Part shown: positions 9,518 through 17,667 of the stretch, in pieces | Layout of the letters: every line of letters starts with the position of its first letter | How positions within the stretch are numbered: position 1 is the stretch's first letter | Translations under genes and position numbers: made by a program | The notes under the pieces: generated by a model | Databases searched by the model: none | Told to the model about the DNA's origin: nothing | What the model saw: only the letters and a program-made list of their open reading frames with translations | From: Bordetella parapertussis | GTDB taxonomy: Bacteria > Pseudomonadota > Gammaproteobacteria > Burkholderiales > Burkholderiaceae_C | Assembly: GCA_945901125.1 (NCBI GenBank) | Contig: CAMDKD010000029.1 | Span: 1 to 33,699, forward strand | Direction of reading: 5' to 3' | Length of the DNA stretch: 33,699 nucleotides

Positions 9518-9551
9518 CAGGGCTGTATCAGTATCTGCACCCATATTTCCT

Positions 9552-10118
9552 ATGTCAGACCCCCAACACACCCCACCGTCCGCCGCGACCACGGGTCAAC
9601 CCGAGCCCGCCGCCATGGACGAACACTTTCAGCCTGAAACCCCGCCTGCCGACCCCTTGATGGACGCGCTGGCCGAACTCGCCCAGGTCAAAGCCACCAA
9701 CGCCGACCTGGCCGACCAGTTTTTGCGCGCCAAGGCCGAGGCCGAAAACGCCCGCCGCCGCGCCGAAGAGGAAATCTCCAAAGCCCGCAAATTCGCCGTC
9801 GAAGCCTTTGCCGAAAGCCTGCTGCCCGTGGCTGACAGCCTGGCCGCCGGTCTGGCCATTGCCGACGCCAGCGCCCAGCAGCTGCGCGAAGGCTCCGAGG
9901 CCACGCTGCGCCAGCTCAAAAGCGCTTTAGAGCGCCACAAAGTCATAGAAATCAACCCCGCAGCCGGTGCCAAGTTCGACCCGCACCAGCACCAGGCCAT
10001 CTCGGTCGTACCGGCCGAGCAAGAGCCCAACACCGTGGTCACCGTGCTGCAAATGGGCTACCTGATCGCCGACCGGGTGCTGCGCCCGGCCCTGGTCACC
10101 GTGACCGCGCCCAAGTAG
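9552..10118 (+). CDS. grpE: GrpE nucleotide exchange factor
   Basis: GrpE releases ADP from DnaK so that the chaperone can cycle. The 188-residue protein has the usual layout: an acidic, Pro-rich disordered N-terminus (about 1-35), a long coiled-coil helix (about 36-90, with FLRAKAEAENARRRAEEE), then the helix bundle and C-terminal beta-wing (FDPHQHQAISVVP, then VLQMGYLIADRVLRPALVTV). The length is typical. It leads a heat-shock block with dnaK and dnaJ and has its own sigma-32 type promoter. No hrcA is present in the window. The start at 9552 is the only ATG giving the full N-terminal tail, although its ribosome site is poor. Confidence 0.97.
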   Translation: MSDPQHTPPSAATTGQPEPAAMDEHFQPETPPADPLMDALAELAQVKATNADLADQFLRAKAEAENARRRAEEEISKARKFAVEAFAESLLPVADSLAAGLAIADASAQQLREGSEATLRQLKSALERHKVIEINPAAGAKFDPHQHQAISVVPAEQEPNTVVTVLQMGYLIADRVLRPALVTVTAPK

Positions 10119-10143
10119 TACAGGCTTACACACACACAGCGCA

Positions 10144-10171
10144 CTTGAAATCCACCGACTTATCCACAACT
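10144..10171 (+). promoter_or_regulatory. Sigma-32 type heat-shock promoter of dnaK
   Basis: CTTGAAA at 10144-10150, a 13-base spacer and CCACAACT at 10164-10171 resemble a sigma-32 promoter. The -35 block extends to CTTGAAATCC, identical to that before grpE. It lies in the 118-base gap between grpE and dnaK and would let dnaK be made in excess over grpE. The -10 match is weaker than at grpE. Confidence 0.55.
10160..10168 (+). promoter_or_regulatory. Perfect DnaA-box sequence inside the dnaK promoter
   Basis: TTATCCACA at 10160-10168 is an exact match to the high-affinity DnaA box. It sits between and partly within the proposed -10 element of the dnaK promoter. It is a single box without a nearby cluster, so this is not a replication origin. 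It may be chance or a DnaA-responsive control site. Confidence 0.4.
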
Positions 10172-10236
10172 GTTCAACATCGTATTTAGGAAATGAAACA
10201 GCTGCCTTCGGGGGCTGAATCGCACAGGAGAAAAAA

Positions 10237-12168
10237 ATGGGAAGAATCATTGGCATTGACCTCGGCACCACCAATTCATGCGTGGCCATCATGGAAGGCA
10301 ACACCACCAAGGTGATTGAAAACGCCGAAGGCGCGCGCACCACGCCTTCCATCATTGCTTACCAGGAGGACGGCGAGATTCTGGTCGGCGCCTCCGCCAA
10401 ACGCCAGGCCGTCACCAACCCGCGCAACACGCTGTACGCGGTCAAGCGCTTGATCGGTCGCAAGTTCGACGAAAAAGAAGTGCAAAAGGACATCAATTTG
10501 ATGCCTTACACCATTGCCAAAGCCGACAACGGTGACGCCTGGGTGGAAGTGCGCGGCCAGAAAATGGCGCCGCCACAAATCAGCGCCGAGGTCTTGCGCA
10601 AGATGAAGAAAACCGCCGAGGACTACCTGGGCGAAGAAGTCACCGAAGCCGTGATCACAGTGCCTGCTTACTTCAATGACGCGCAACGCCAAGCCACCAA
10701 AGATGCCGGTCGCATCGCTGGCTTGGACGTCAAACGCATCATCAACGAACCCACGGCTGCGGCTTTGGCTTTCGGCTTGGACAAAACCGAAAAAGGCGAC
10801 CGCAAAATCGCGGTGTATGACTTGGGCGGCGGCACGTTTGACGTGTCCATCATCGAAATCGCCGACGTTGACGGCGAAAAGCAATTCGAAGTGTTGTCGA
10901 CCAACGGCGACACTTTCCTCGGCGGCGAAGACTTCGACCAGCGCATCATCGACTTCATCATTGCCGAGTTCAAAAAGGACTCGGGCGTAGATTTGTCCAA
11001 AGACGTGCTGGCCCTGCAACGCCTGAAAGAGGCCGCGGAAAAAGCCAAGATCGAACTGTCTTCCACCACTGGCACCGACATCAACCTGCCTTATGTGACG
11101 GCTGACGCATCCGGCCCTAAACACTTGAACATCAAGCTCAACCGTGCCAAGCTGGAAAGCCTGGTCGACGATTTGATCGAGCGCACCATCGCACCTTGCC
11201 GCACCGCCATCAAAGACGCCGGCGTGTCGGTCGGCGACATTGACGACGTCATCATGGTCGGCGGCATGACCCGCATGCCCAAGGTGCAAGACAAGGTCAA
11301 AGAATTCTTCGGCAAAGAGCCGCGCCGCGACGTCAACCCTGACGAAGCCGTGGCCGTCGGCGCCGCGATTCAAGGTCAGGTGTTGTCCGGCGACCGCAAA
11401 GACGTTTTGCTGCTGGACGTGACGCCTTTGTCTTTGGGCATCGAAACCCTGGGCGGCGTGATGACCAAGATGATCACCAAGAACACCACCATCCCGACCA
11501 AGTTCGCGCAGACTTTCTCCACCGCCGACGACAACCAGCCTGCGGTAACCATCAAGGTTTACCAAGGTGAACGCGAAATGGCCAGCGGCAACAAAGCGCT
11601 GGGCGAGTTCAACTTAGAGGGTATTCCGCCTGCTTCGCGCGGCACGCCGCAAATTGAAGTGAGTTTTGACATTGACGCCAACGGCATTTTGCACGTCGGC
11701 GCCAAAGACAAAGCCACCGGCAAAGAAAACAAAATCACCATCAAGGCCAACTCGGGTTTGAGCGAAGCCGAAATTCAGCAAATGGTCAAGGACGCTGAAC
11801 TGAACGCCGCCGAAGACAAGAAGAAACTGGAAATCGTGCAGTCGCGCAACCAAGCCGAAGCGTCCGTGCACAGCGTGAAAAAATCGCTGACCGAACACGG
11901 CGACAAACTCGACGCAGCTGAAAAAGAAAAAATCGAAGCCGCTGTCAAGGAAGTGGAAGAAGCTTTGAAAGGCGAAGACAAAGCCGCCATCGACGCCAAA
12001 ACCGAAACCCTGATGACCGCCGCGCAAAAGCTGGGCGAAATGGTGTACGCCAACATGCAAGCCGAGCAGGCGGCAGCGGCAGGCCCGTCCGCCGCCGATG
12101 CAGGCAAGGAAAAACCGCAAGACGACAATGTGGTCGATGCCGAGGTCAAGGAAGTCAAAAAGCCCTGA
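10237..12168 (+). CDS. dnaK: DnaK (Hsp70) chaperone
   Basis: ATP-dependent cytoplasmic chaperone that binds exposed hydrophobic peptides and works with DnaJ and GrpE. The 643 residues are the normal length. The nucleotide-binding domain starts with GIDLGTTNSCVAIMEG (about 5-20) and includes VYDLGGGTFDVSIIEI (about 190) and VGGMTRMPKVQ (about 340). The substrate-binding domain follows the linker KDVLLLDVTPLSLGIE (about 388-403), then a helical lid and an acidic tail DDNVVDAEVKEV. A strong AGGAG lies seven bases before the ATG. The gene stands between grpE and dnaJ, downstream of a probable heat-shock promoter. Codon use matches the GC-rich core. No defects are visible. Confidence 0.99.
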   Translation: MGRIIGIDLGTTNSCVAIMEGNTTKVIENAEGARTTPSIIAYQEDGEILVGASAKRQAVTNPRNTLYAVKRLIGRKFDEKEVQKDINLMPYTIAKADNGDAWVEVRGQKMAPPQISAEVLRKMKKTAEDYLGEEVTEAVITVPAYFNDAQRQATKDAGRIAGLDVKRIINEPTAAALAFGLDKTEKGDRKIAVYDLGGGTFDVSIIEIADVDGEKQFEVLSTNGDTFLGGEDFDQRIIDFIIAEFKKDSGVDLSKDVLALQRLKEAAEKAKIELSSTTGTDINLPYVTADASGPKHLNIKLNRAKLESLVDDLIERTIAPCRTAIKDAGVSVGDIDDVIMVGGMTRMPKVQDKVKEFFGKEPRRDVNPDEAVAVGAAIQGQVLSGDRKDVLLLDVTPLSLGIETLGGVMTKMITKNTTIPTKFAQTFSTADDNQPAVTIKVYQGEREMASGNKALGEFNLEGIPPASRGTPQIEVSFDIDANGILHVGAKDKATGKENKITIKANSGLSEAEIQQMVKDAELNAAEDKKKLEIVQSRNQAEASVHSVKKSLTEHGDKLDAAEKEKIEAAVKEVEEALKGEDKAAIDAKTETLMTAAQKLGEMVYANMQAEQAAAAGPSAADAGKEKPQDDNVVDAEVKEVKKP

Positions 12169-12185
12169 CCATTCAACCCCTGCCC

Positions 12186-12231
12186 CGCCGCGTTCTGACC
12201 TGAAAAGGCCGGCGCGGCGTTGGCGCTTTTT
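12186..12231 (+). terminator. Weak hairpin with T-run between dnaK and dnaJ
   Basis: CGCCGCG at 12186-12192 pairs with CGCGGCG at 12213-12219, followed a few bases later by CTTTTT. The T-run is offset from the stem by several bases, so this is more likely a partial attenuator or mRNA-processing hairpin lowering dnaJ expression than a full terminator. Confidence 0.35.
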
Positions 12232-12245
12232 ACAGCAGCACAGAC

Positions 12246-13385
12246 ATGGCCACTAAACGCGATTTTTACGAAGTTTTGGGAGTACCCAAAAACGCCAGCG
12301 AAGACGAAATCAAAAAGTCGTACCGCAAACTGGCGATGAAATTCCACCCTGACCGCAACCAGGGGGACGCCTCGGCCGAGGTGAAATTCAAAGAAGCCAA
12401 AGAGGCTTATGAAATGCTGTCGGACGCAGAAAAGCGCGCGGCCTACGACCAGTTCGGCCACGCCGGTGTGGACCCGAACATGCGTGGCCCCGGCGGTGGC
12501 GCAGGTGCGGGTTTCGGCGGATTCGGCGAAAGCTTTGGCGATATCTTCGGCGACATCTTCGGCCAGGCGCGACGCCAGCAAGGCGGTGGCGGTCGCCAAG
12601 TGTTTCGCGGCAACGACTTGAGCTACGCCATGGAAGTCACGCTCGAAGAAGCAGCGGCTGGCAAGGAAAGCGAAATCCGCATCCCTTCTTTTGACGAATG
12701 CGATACCTGCCACGGCAGCGGCGCCAAACCCGGCACTTCGCCCAAAACCTGCGGCACCTGCCAGGGCCAAGGCGTGGTGCAAATGCGCCAGGGCTTTTTC
12801 AGCGTGCAACAAACCTGTCCGCATTGCAGAGGCACTGGCAAGGTCGTCACCGACCCGTGCTCGCCTTGCCACGGCCAAGGAAAAATCAAGCGCCAGAAAA
12901 CGCTGGAGATCAAAATCCCGGCTGGAATTGACGACGGCATGCGCATACGCAGCACCGGCAACGGCGAGCCCGGCACCAACGGCGGCCCGCCAGGCGATTT
13001 GTACATAGAGATCCGCATACAAAAACACGATGTGTTTCAGCGCGACGGCGACGATTTGCACTGCGCTGTGCCCATCAGCTTCACCACCGCAGCACTGGGC
13101 GGCGAAATCAGCGTGCCCACGCTCAGCGGTGAAGCCGCCATCGACCTGCCCGAAGGCACGCAGACCGGCAAGCAGTTCAGGCTGCGCGGCAAAGGCGTCA
13201 AAGGCGTGCGCTCGAGCTTCCCCGGCGATTTGTACTGCCACATCACCGTGGAAACACCGGTCAAGCTGACCGAGCATCAACGCAAGTTATTGAAAGAGCT
13301 TGATGAGTCGTTGAAAAAAGGCGGCGATAAACATTCGCCTTCGGAAGCCGGTTGGGCCGACAAGCTGAAGAATTTATTCAGCTGA
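12246..13385 (+). CDS. dnaJ: DnaJ (Hsp40) co-chaperone
   Basis: Stimulates the DnaK ATPase and delivers substrates. The protein has 379 residues, the usual length for a class A DnaJ. The N-terminal J domain contains KFHPDRN with the essential HPD motif (about 33-35). A Gly/Phe-rich linker follows (about 75-120), then four zinc-finger repeats (CDTCHGSG, CGTCQGQG, CPHCRGTG, CSPCHGQG; about 153-212), then the C-terminal substrate-binding beta domains. It starts 77 bases after dnaK and is probably reached by read-through past a weak hairpin. The ribosome site is not strong. No irregularity is seen. Confidence 0.98.
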   Translation: MATKRDFYEVLGVPKNASEDEIKKSYRKLAMKFHPDRNQGDASAEVKFKEAKEAYEMLSDAEKRAAYDQFGHAGVDPNMRGPGGGAGAGFGGFGESFGDIFGDIFGQARRQQGGGGRQVFRGNDLSYAMEVTLEEAAAGKESEIRIPSFDECDTCHGSGAKPGTSPKTCGTCQGQGVVQMRQGFFSVQQTCPHCRGTGKVVTDPCSPCHGQGKIKRQKTLEIKIPAGIDDGMRIRSTGNGEPGTNGGPPGDLYIEIRIQKHDVFQRDGDDLHCAVPISFTTAALGGEISVPTLSGEAAIDLPEGTQTGKQFRLRGKGVKGVRSSFPGDLYCHITVETPVKLTEHQRKLLKELDESLKKGGDKHSPSEAGWADKLKNLFS

Positions 13386-13415
13386 CCATTCCACAAAATC
13401 AGGTTTCAAGCCTTC

Positions 13416-13838
13416 ATGGGAAAAAACCGTCTACTCAGATTCAGCATTGCTCAATCCTGCATGGCGGTTTTTTTGTTTACAGGCGTTGCTGCACACGCTG
13501 CCCCGCTTTTACGCTGTGAAGTCACCTACGCAGGCACAACCCAAGTCATTGAAACCACGCCGGTTGCAGATGCTTATGAAGTCAAGCCGGTTGACATAGC
13601 CGGGCGATTTTTATTCAAAGTAGTGATGTCAGCGCCAAAAGGTAAATTGAACTATGTGCTGATCTATACCTACTTGCAGCAGGAACCGCGACCCCTACTG
13701 CTTCAGCAAGCCAAATACTTCCCTCCATTCAAGCCGAGCACACGGCCGTATTTGCTCACAGGTGAGCAGCATATTTACGGCGGCCCAATTGAGAGAGAAC
13801 TCATTTACCGCTGCGAACTGCAAGGTGTCAAACCATGA
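13416..13838 (+). CDS. Small exported protein upstream of CapA-like gene (140 aa)
   Basis: The N-terminus (KNRLLRF, then a hydrophobic stretch and AAHA) is a convincing signal peptide cleaved near residue 28, so a periplasmic or secreted protein of about 110 residues is expected. It has two cysteines (LLRCEV and YRCELQ) at opposite ends of the mature chain that could form one disulphide. No family is recognised. The stop overlaps the ATG of the CapA-family gene (ATGA at 13835-13838), so the two are translationally coupled and probably functionally linked. It begins 30 bases after dnaJ on the same strand, and no clear terminator separates them. Confidence 0.7.
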   Translation: MGKNRLLRFSIAQSCMAVFLFTGVAAHAAPLLRCEVTYAGTTQVIETTPVADAYEVKPVDIAGRFLFKVVMSAPKGKLNYVLIYTYLQQEPRPLLLQQAKYFPPFKPSTRPYLLTGEQHIYGGPIERELIYRCELQGVKP

Positions 13839-14827
13839 AGCTCATGCTCAGCATAAAACTATGTATGGGGGTATGCCTTTGGCTGGGTTTGAGCATTTCA
13901 GCCTATGCAGCCAAAGAGGTCAGTTTGGTGTTTGCCGGAGACACTGTGCTTGACGACACAGCCGGGAAAATCATTGAACAAGGAGGCGATCCGTTTTCAG
14001 ATTTCGCTGGTTATTTTTCTGAGGCTGATATTCGCATCACCAATCTGGAATGTGTGATTTCAACCCGTGGTCAAGCGAATGACAAGATGTATACCTTCAA
14101 AGCACATCCGCGTGTCATTTCGGTAATGCAAAAACATTTTGATGCAGTGACATTAGCGAATAACCACAGCGGCGATTTCGGACCGGATGCATTTGCGGAA
14201 ATGCTGGCATTGCTGAATCATGCAGGGCTTGCTCAGGCGGGCGGTGGCATGAATTTAAAACAAGCTCACACCCCTCTTGTATTCACGCGCAACGGATTAC
14301 GCATTGCAGTGCTGAGCTATAACGAATTTCATCCGCGCAGTTTTGAAGCGGGTTTTGACATACCCGGCATAGCCTGGAGTGAAGACCAGCAAGTGATGGA
14401 AGATATCCAAGCTGCGCGGCGTATCCACCGGGCAGATCTGGTGATTCCTATCATGCATTGGGGCTGGGAGAACGAAAGAACAGCCAACCCTAGACAACGC
14501 CAACTCGCCAAACTGATGGTTGATGCCGGTGCAGACGCGGTAATAGGCGGCCACCCGCACGTGACTCAAGATGTGTCTGTGTACAAAGGCAAGCCCATTG
14601 TTTACAGCGTGGGTAACTTTGTGATGAAAGAAACCGACAATGCGTTTCAGCGGCAAAGTTGGGTGCTTAAGCTGTATTTAGACAAAAGCGGCATCACCCG
14701 GTTCGAAACACTACCGGTCAAGATAGATATGGAAGGTATCCCTTTCGTCGATCGCGCCGCCTCTTCTCCTTGCTGGCAACGTGGCGATAACATCGCAGGT
14801 GAATGTCAGATAGCACCTGTGAAGTAA
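13835..14827 (+). CDS. CapA-family (poly-gamma-glutamate synthesis type) metallophosphatase-like protein
   Basis: The 330-residue protein has a signal peptide (KLMLSIKLCMGVCLWLGLSI, then AYA) and the conserved blocks of the CapA/YwtB family: LVFAGDTVLDD (about 32), NLECVIS (about 72), LANNHSGDFG (about 108), PIMHWGWENE (about 206) and GGHPHVTQ (about 238) followed by SVGNFVM. These Asp, Asn and His residues correspond to the metal-binding positions of calcineurin-like phosphoesterases. In Bacillus, CapA takes part in making or exporting poly-gamma-glutamate, but most proteobacterial members are uncharacterised. There are no capB or capC homologues here, so capsule synthesis should not be assumed. 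The neighbouring cyanophycin locus, another amino-acid polymer, is suggestive but may be coincidence. Confidence 0.85.
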   Translation: MKLMLSIKLCMGVCLWLGLSISAYAAKEVSLVFAGDTVLDDTAGKIIEQGGDPFSDFAGYFSEADIRITNLECVISTRGQANDKMYTFKAHPRVISVMQKHFDAVTLANNHSGDFGPDAFAEMLALLNHAGLAQAGGGMNLKQAHTPLVFTRNGLRIAVLSYNEFHPRSFEAGFDIPGIAWSEDQQVMEDIQAARRIHRADLVIPIMHWGWENERTANPRQRQLAKLMVDAGADAVIGGHPHVTQDVSVYKGKPIVYSVGNFVMKETDNAFQRQSWVLKLYLDKSGITRFETLPVKIDMEGIPFVDRAASSPCWQRGDNIAGECQIAPVK

Positions 14828-14839
14828 GCAGACCAAGAT

Positions 14840-15307
14840 TTACAAAAATCTGTCAAGTAATTTGCGACTGGGTCTGTCGAGCGCCGGCAAATCACGGATT
14901 AAAAATTGCACGCCGTGTTCATCGGCCACGATCAGGGTTTTGCTGCTGATGCGGCGTATGTCTTCTTCGCCGCGCAACACAAACTGCGTGAAGCCGCGAT
15001 GGGTTTGCACCGACCAAGTCGATGGCGTGGTGAAGCTGCTGACCGCGTCTACGCGTTTGATCTCAGGCATGAACTCGCGCGCTTGCAAGGCTGCAAGCAC
15101 GGCTTCTTTTTGCGCTTGCGCAAGTTGCAAAGGCTCTGGCAACCACAACAGTTCATGGCCCTCGGCACTCAAAATAGATACGGCTTCATCAGGCGCACCG
15201 ATGGGAAAGGCGCGCACCACTACCACAGCGTGGTGCAGTTCGTTGTTGAGTCGCAATTGCCAATGACCGTCTGCGTCCAGTGTCAGTTCGAATGCGGCAT
15301 TGGTCAT
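14840..15307 (-). CDS. DUF1854 protein, cyanophycin-locus associated
   Basis: The 155-residue protein matches the DUF1854 family by its ending (VADEHGVQFLIRDLPALDRP, then SRKLLDRFL) and by the block RAFPIGAPDEAVSIL. It has no signal peptide or membrane segment. Its ATG overlaps the stop of the ABC transporter gene by four bases (ATGA), so the two are translationally coupled and the DUF1854 protein probably acts with the transporter. In Burkholderiales this pair sits beside cyanophycin synthetase genes and is annotated as cyanophycin-metabolism associated. The biochemical role is unknown. It converges with the capA-like gene, with 12 bases between the stops and no clear terminator. Confidence 0.85.
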   Translation of the reverse strand: MTNAAFELTLDADGHWQLRLNNELHHAVVVVRAFPIGAPDEAVSILSAEGHELLWLPEPLQLAQAQKEAVLAALQAREFMPEIKRVDAVSSFTTPSTWSVQTHRGFTQFVLRGEEDIRRISSKTLIVADEHGVQFLIRDLPALDRPSRKLLDRFL

Positions 15308-17583
15308 ACCCGCTCCTCTCTGGCAGCGCCCAGGGTCAAGCCGTTTTCTTCGGCTTCTTTTTGCCTGGCCTGTGCTTCGTACAAACGCCAGTAAGCGCCT
15401 TGGCGTGCCAGCAGTTCATCGTGCTGGCCTTGCTCGACCAACTGGCCTTGCTCCATCACCACCAAGCGGTCGGCGCGACGCAAGGTAGAGAGCCGGTGCG
15501 CAATCGCAATAGTGGTGCGTCCGCGCACCAGGTTATCCAGCGCTTTTTGAATTTCCTGCTCGGTCTCTGTGTCCACAGAAGACGTGGCCTCGTCCATGAT
15601 GAGTATGCGCGGATCAATCAACAAGGCACGCGCAATCGAGATGCGTTGGCGTTCGCCGCCGGACAAGCCTTGGCCGCGTTCACCGACCAGCGAGTCGTAG
15701 CCTTGCGGGAGACGCAATATGAATTCGTGGGCGTGCGCAGCGCGTGCGGCAGCGACGATTTCGGCGCGGGTCGCACCTTGTTTGCCGTAAGCGATGTTGT
15801 CGGCGATGGTGCCGAAAAACAAAAACGGTTCTTGCAACACCAACCCGATATGGCGGCGGTAATCAGCGATGCGTATATCGCGGATATCAATACCGTCTAT
15901 GCGAATGGAACCCTCGCTCAGGTCGTAAAAGCGGCAGATCAAATTGACCATGGTGCTTTTGCCGGAGCCGCTTTGACCGACCAAGCCAATCATCTCGCCG
16001 GGCGCAATGTCCAGCGTCAAACCTTTGATGACGGCGCGGTTGCCGTACCTGAAACCGGCGTCAGTGATTTGTATGCGCCCGACCACTTCATCCAAGGCCA
16101 CGGGTTTGACAGGCTCGGGCACGCTGGACACATGGTCCAGAATTTCAAAAATGCGCTTGGTGCCGGCCGCAGCTTTTTGCGTGTGCGACACGATGCGGCT
16201 CATCGCATCTAAGCGTGCATAAAAACGCGTGCTGTACGCCAGAAACGCGGTCAGCACACCGACCGTGACTTGATGATTCGCCACCTGCCAAATGCCGAAA
16301 GCCCAGACCACCAGCAAACCGAATTCGGTCACCAGCGTGACCGTGGGCGAAAACAGCGACCATAAAAAATTGATGCGGTCGTTCACCGCCAGATTGTGTT
16401 TGTTGGCTTCCTGAAAACGCCGCGCTTCGCGGTTCTCCTGGGCAAACGCTTTGACCACGCGAATGCCCGGAATAGTGTCGGCCAGCACGTTGGTCAACTC
16501 TGACCAGACGCGGTCGATTTTTTCGAAACCGGTGCGCAAGCGGTCGCGCACGATGTGTATCAACCAGGCGATGAACGGCAACGGGAGCAGCGTGGCGCAG
16601 GCCAGCCACGGGTCTATGCTGAACAAAATGACGGCGGTCATCAAAATCATCAACACATCTGTGGCGAAGTCGAGCAAATGCAAAGACAAAAACACGCACA
16701 ACCTGTCGGTCTCGCTGCCTATGCGGGTCATCAGGTCGCCGGTGCGGCGTCCGCCGAAATATTCCAGCGAGAGTTTCAATAAATGCTCATAGGCGGTAGA
16801 GCGCAAATCGGCACCGATGCGCTCGGAGGCCAGCGCCAGCACATAGGTTTTGAACCAGCCCAGTCCCCAGCCGAATAAAGCCGCTGCCAGCAAACCGCCC
16901 AGATACTTAGCGACCAAAGAAATATCAATCTGCTGACCGTTTTGAAATGGAATCAACACATCGTCCATCAAAGGCATGGTCAGGTAAGGCGGCACCAGCG
17001 TGGCTGCGGTGGAAGCCAGCGTCAAACAAAAGCCCAGCAACAACTGGCCTTGGTAAGGTTTGGCAAATCGCCACAAGCGAAACAAACTCCAGGTGGATGC
17101 TGGCGCTTCGTCTTGCACCAGGTCGCAACTGCGACAGGTGTCGTCCGCGTCCTTCAAGGGCGCATGACACACCGGGCACCAGGTCTGCCCGGGGGCATGG
17201 CCTTGGCCGGCCTGCTGTTTATCGAAACGCGCCAGCAAAGCCGCCGCTTGCAAATTACGTCCCAAGGTGAAGCGCCAGTCGGCGAGTTGCTGCGAGCTGT
17301 CTCGCAGGCGCAAATGCCCGACACCGGCGTGGTCGCTGAGCTCCAGCTGCCAATCGGGCTGTATCTCCAGGCTGTGCCAGATTTTTTCTTGAGAGGGTGC
17401 GCACCAGATCAGGCGGCTGCGCGTCAAAACCAGCAGGCCACGCGCGAAATACAATCGGGCATCGAGGTCAACCTCCAGCCAGGCTGAAACGTTTTCTTCT
17501 GATGACAACTGAAGCTGCAGATCCTCCCGCCACATGGCTGGCACATCCAGCAGCACTGGCGCAACTTGAGAGGGAATATTCAT
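15304..17583 (-). CDS. ABC exporter-like protein with N-terminal extension, cyanophycin-associated
   Basis: The 759-residue protein is a fused membrane-plus-ATPase half-transporter. Residues 1-130 form an unusual soluble N-terminal domain. A zinc-ribbon follows (CPVCHAPLKDADDTCRSC, about 135-152), then six-helix ABC exporter membrane segments (about 175-460), then the ATPase domain with Walker A GQSGSGKST (about 535), signature LSGGERQRISIARALL and Walker B RILIMDEATSSVD, and a closing H-loop AHRLST. It is longer than ordinary 580-600-residue exporters because of the N-terminal part. It lies 84 bases from the divergent cyanophycin synthetase gene, so a shared promoter region is likely. The substrate is unknown; export or import of a cyanophycin precursor or breakdown product is an inference from position. 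Confidence 0.9.
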   Translation of the reverse strand: MNIPSQVAPVLLDVPAMWREDLQLQLSSEENVSAWLEVDLDARLYFARGLLVLTRSRLIWCAPSQEKIWHSLEIQPDWQLELSDHAGVGHLRLRDSSQQLADWRFTLGRNLQAAALLARFDKQQAGQGHAPGQTWCPVCHAPLKDADDTCRSCDLVQDEAPASTWSLFRLWRFAKPYQGQLLLGFCLTLASTAATLVPPYLTMPLMDDVLIPFQNGQQIDISLVAKYLGGLLAAALFGWGLGWFKTYVLALASERIGADLRSTAYEHLLKLSLEYFGGRRTGDLMTRIGSETDRLCVFLSLHLLDFATDVLMILMTAVILFSIDPWLACATLLPLPFIAWLIHIVRDRLRTGFEKIDRVWSELTNVLADTIPGIRVVKAFAQENREARRFQEANKHNLAVNDRINFLWSLFSPTVTLVTEFGLLVVWAFGIWQVANHQVTVGVLTAFLAYSTRFYARLDAMSRIVSHTQKAAAGTKRIFEILDHVSSVPEPVKPVALDEVVGRIQITDAGFRYGNRAVIKGLTLDIAPGEMIGLVGQSGSGKSTMVNLICRFYDLSEGSIRIDGIDIRDIRIADYRRHIGLVLQEPFLFFGTIADNIAYGKQGATRAEIVAAARAAHAHEFILRLPQGYDSLVGERGQGLSGGERQRISIARALLIDPRILIMDEATSSVDTETEQEIQKALDNLVRGRTTIAIAHRLSTLRRADRLVVMEQGQLVEQGQHDELLARQGAYWRLYEAQARQKEAEENGLTLGAAREERV

Positions 17584-17667
17584 TCTTATAACTATGACCT
17601 ACAGTGAAACGATTCTAACCCTCTGCCCCTCGCGACCCATTCGCAGTCATACCTAATCATTCACTTT

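Noticed and set aside
10144..10236. A replication origin, suggested by the perfect DnaA box
   Set aside because: There is only one box, no AT-rich unwinding element and no dnaA, dnaN or parAB genes nearby.
10276..11565. A 429-codon minus-strand frame opposite dnaK
   Set aside because: It is a shadow frame of dnaK with biased composition (His, Asp, Val, Gly) and no recognisable domain.
11775..13280. A 501-codon open frame on the minus strand opposite dnaK and dnaJ
   Set aside because: It is a mirror of GC-rich codon structure in two certain genes, has low-complexity Ala/Gly/Phe content, no ribosome site and no family signature.
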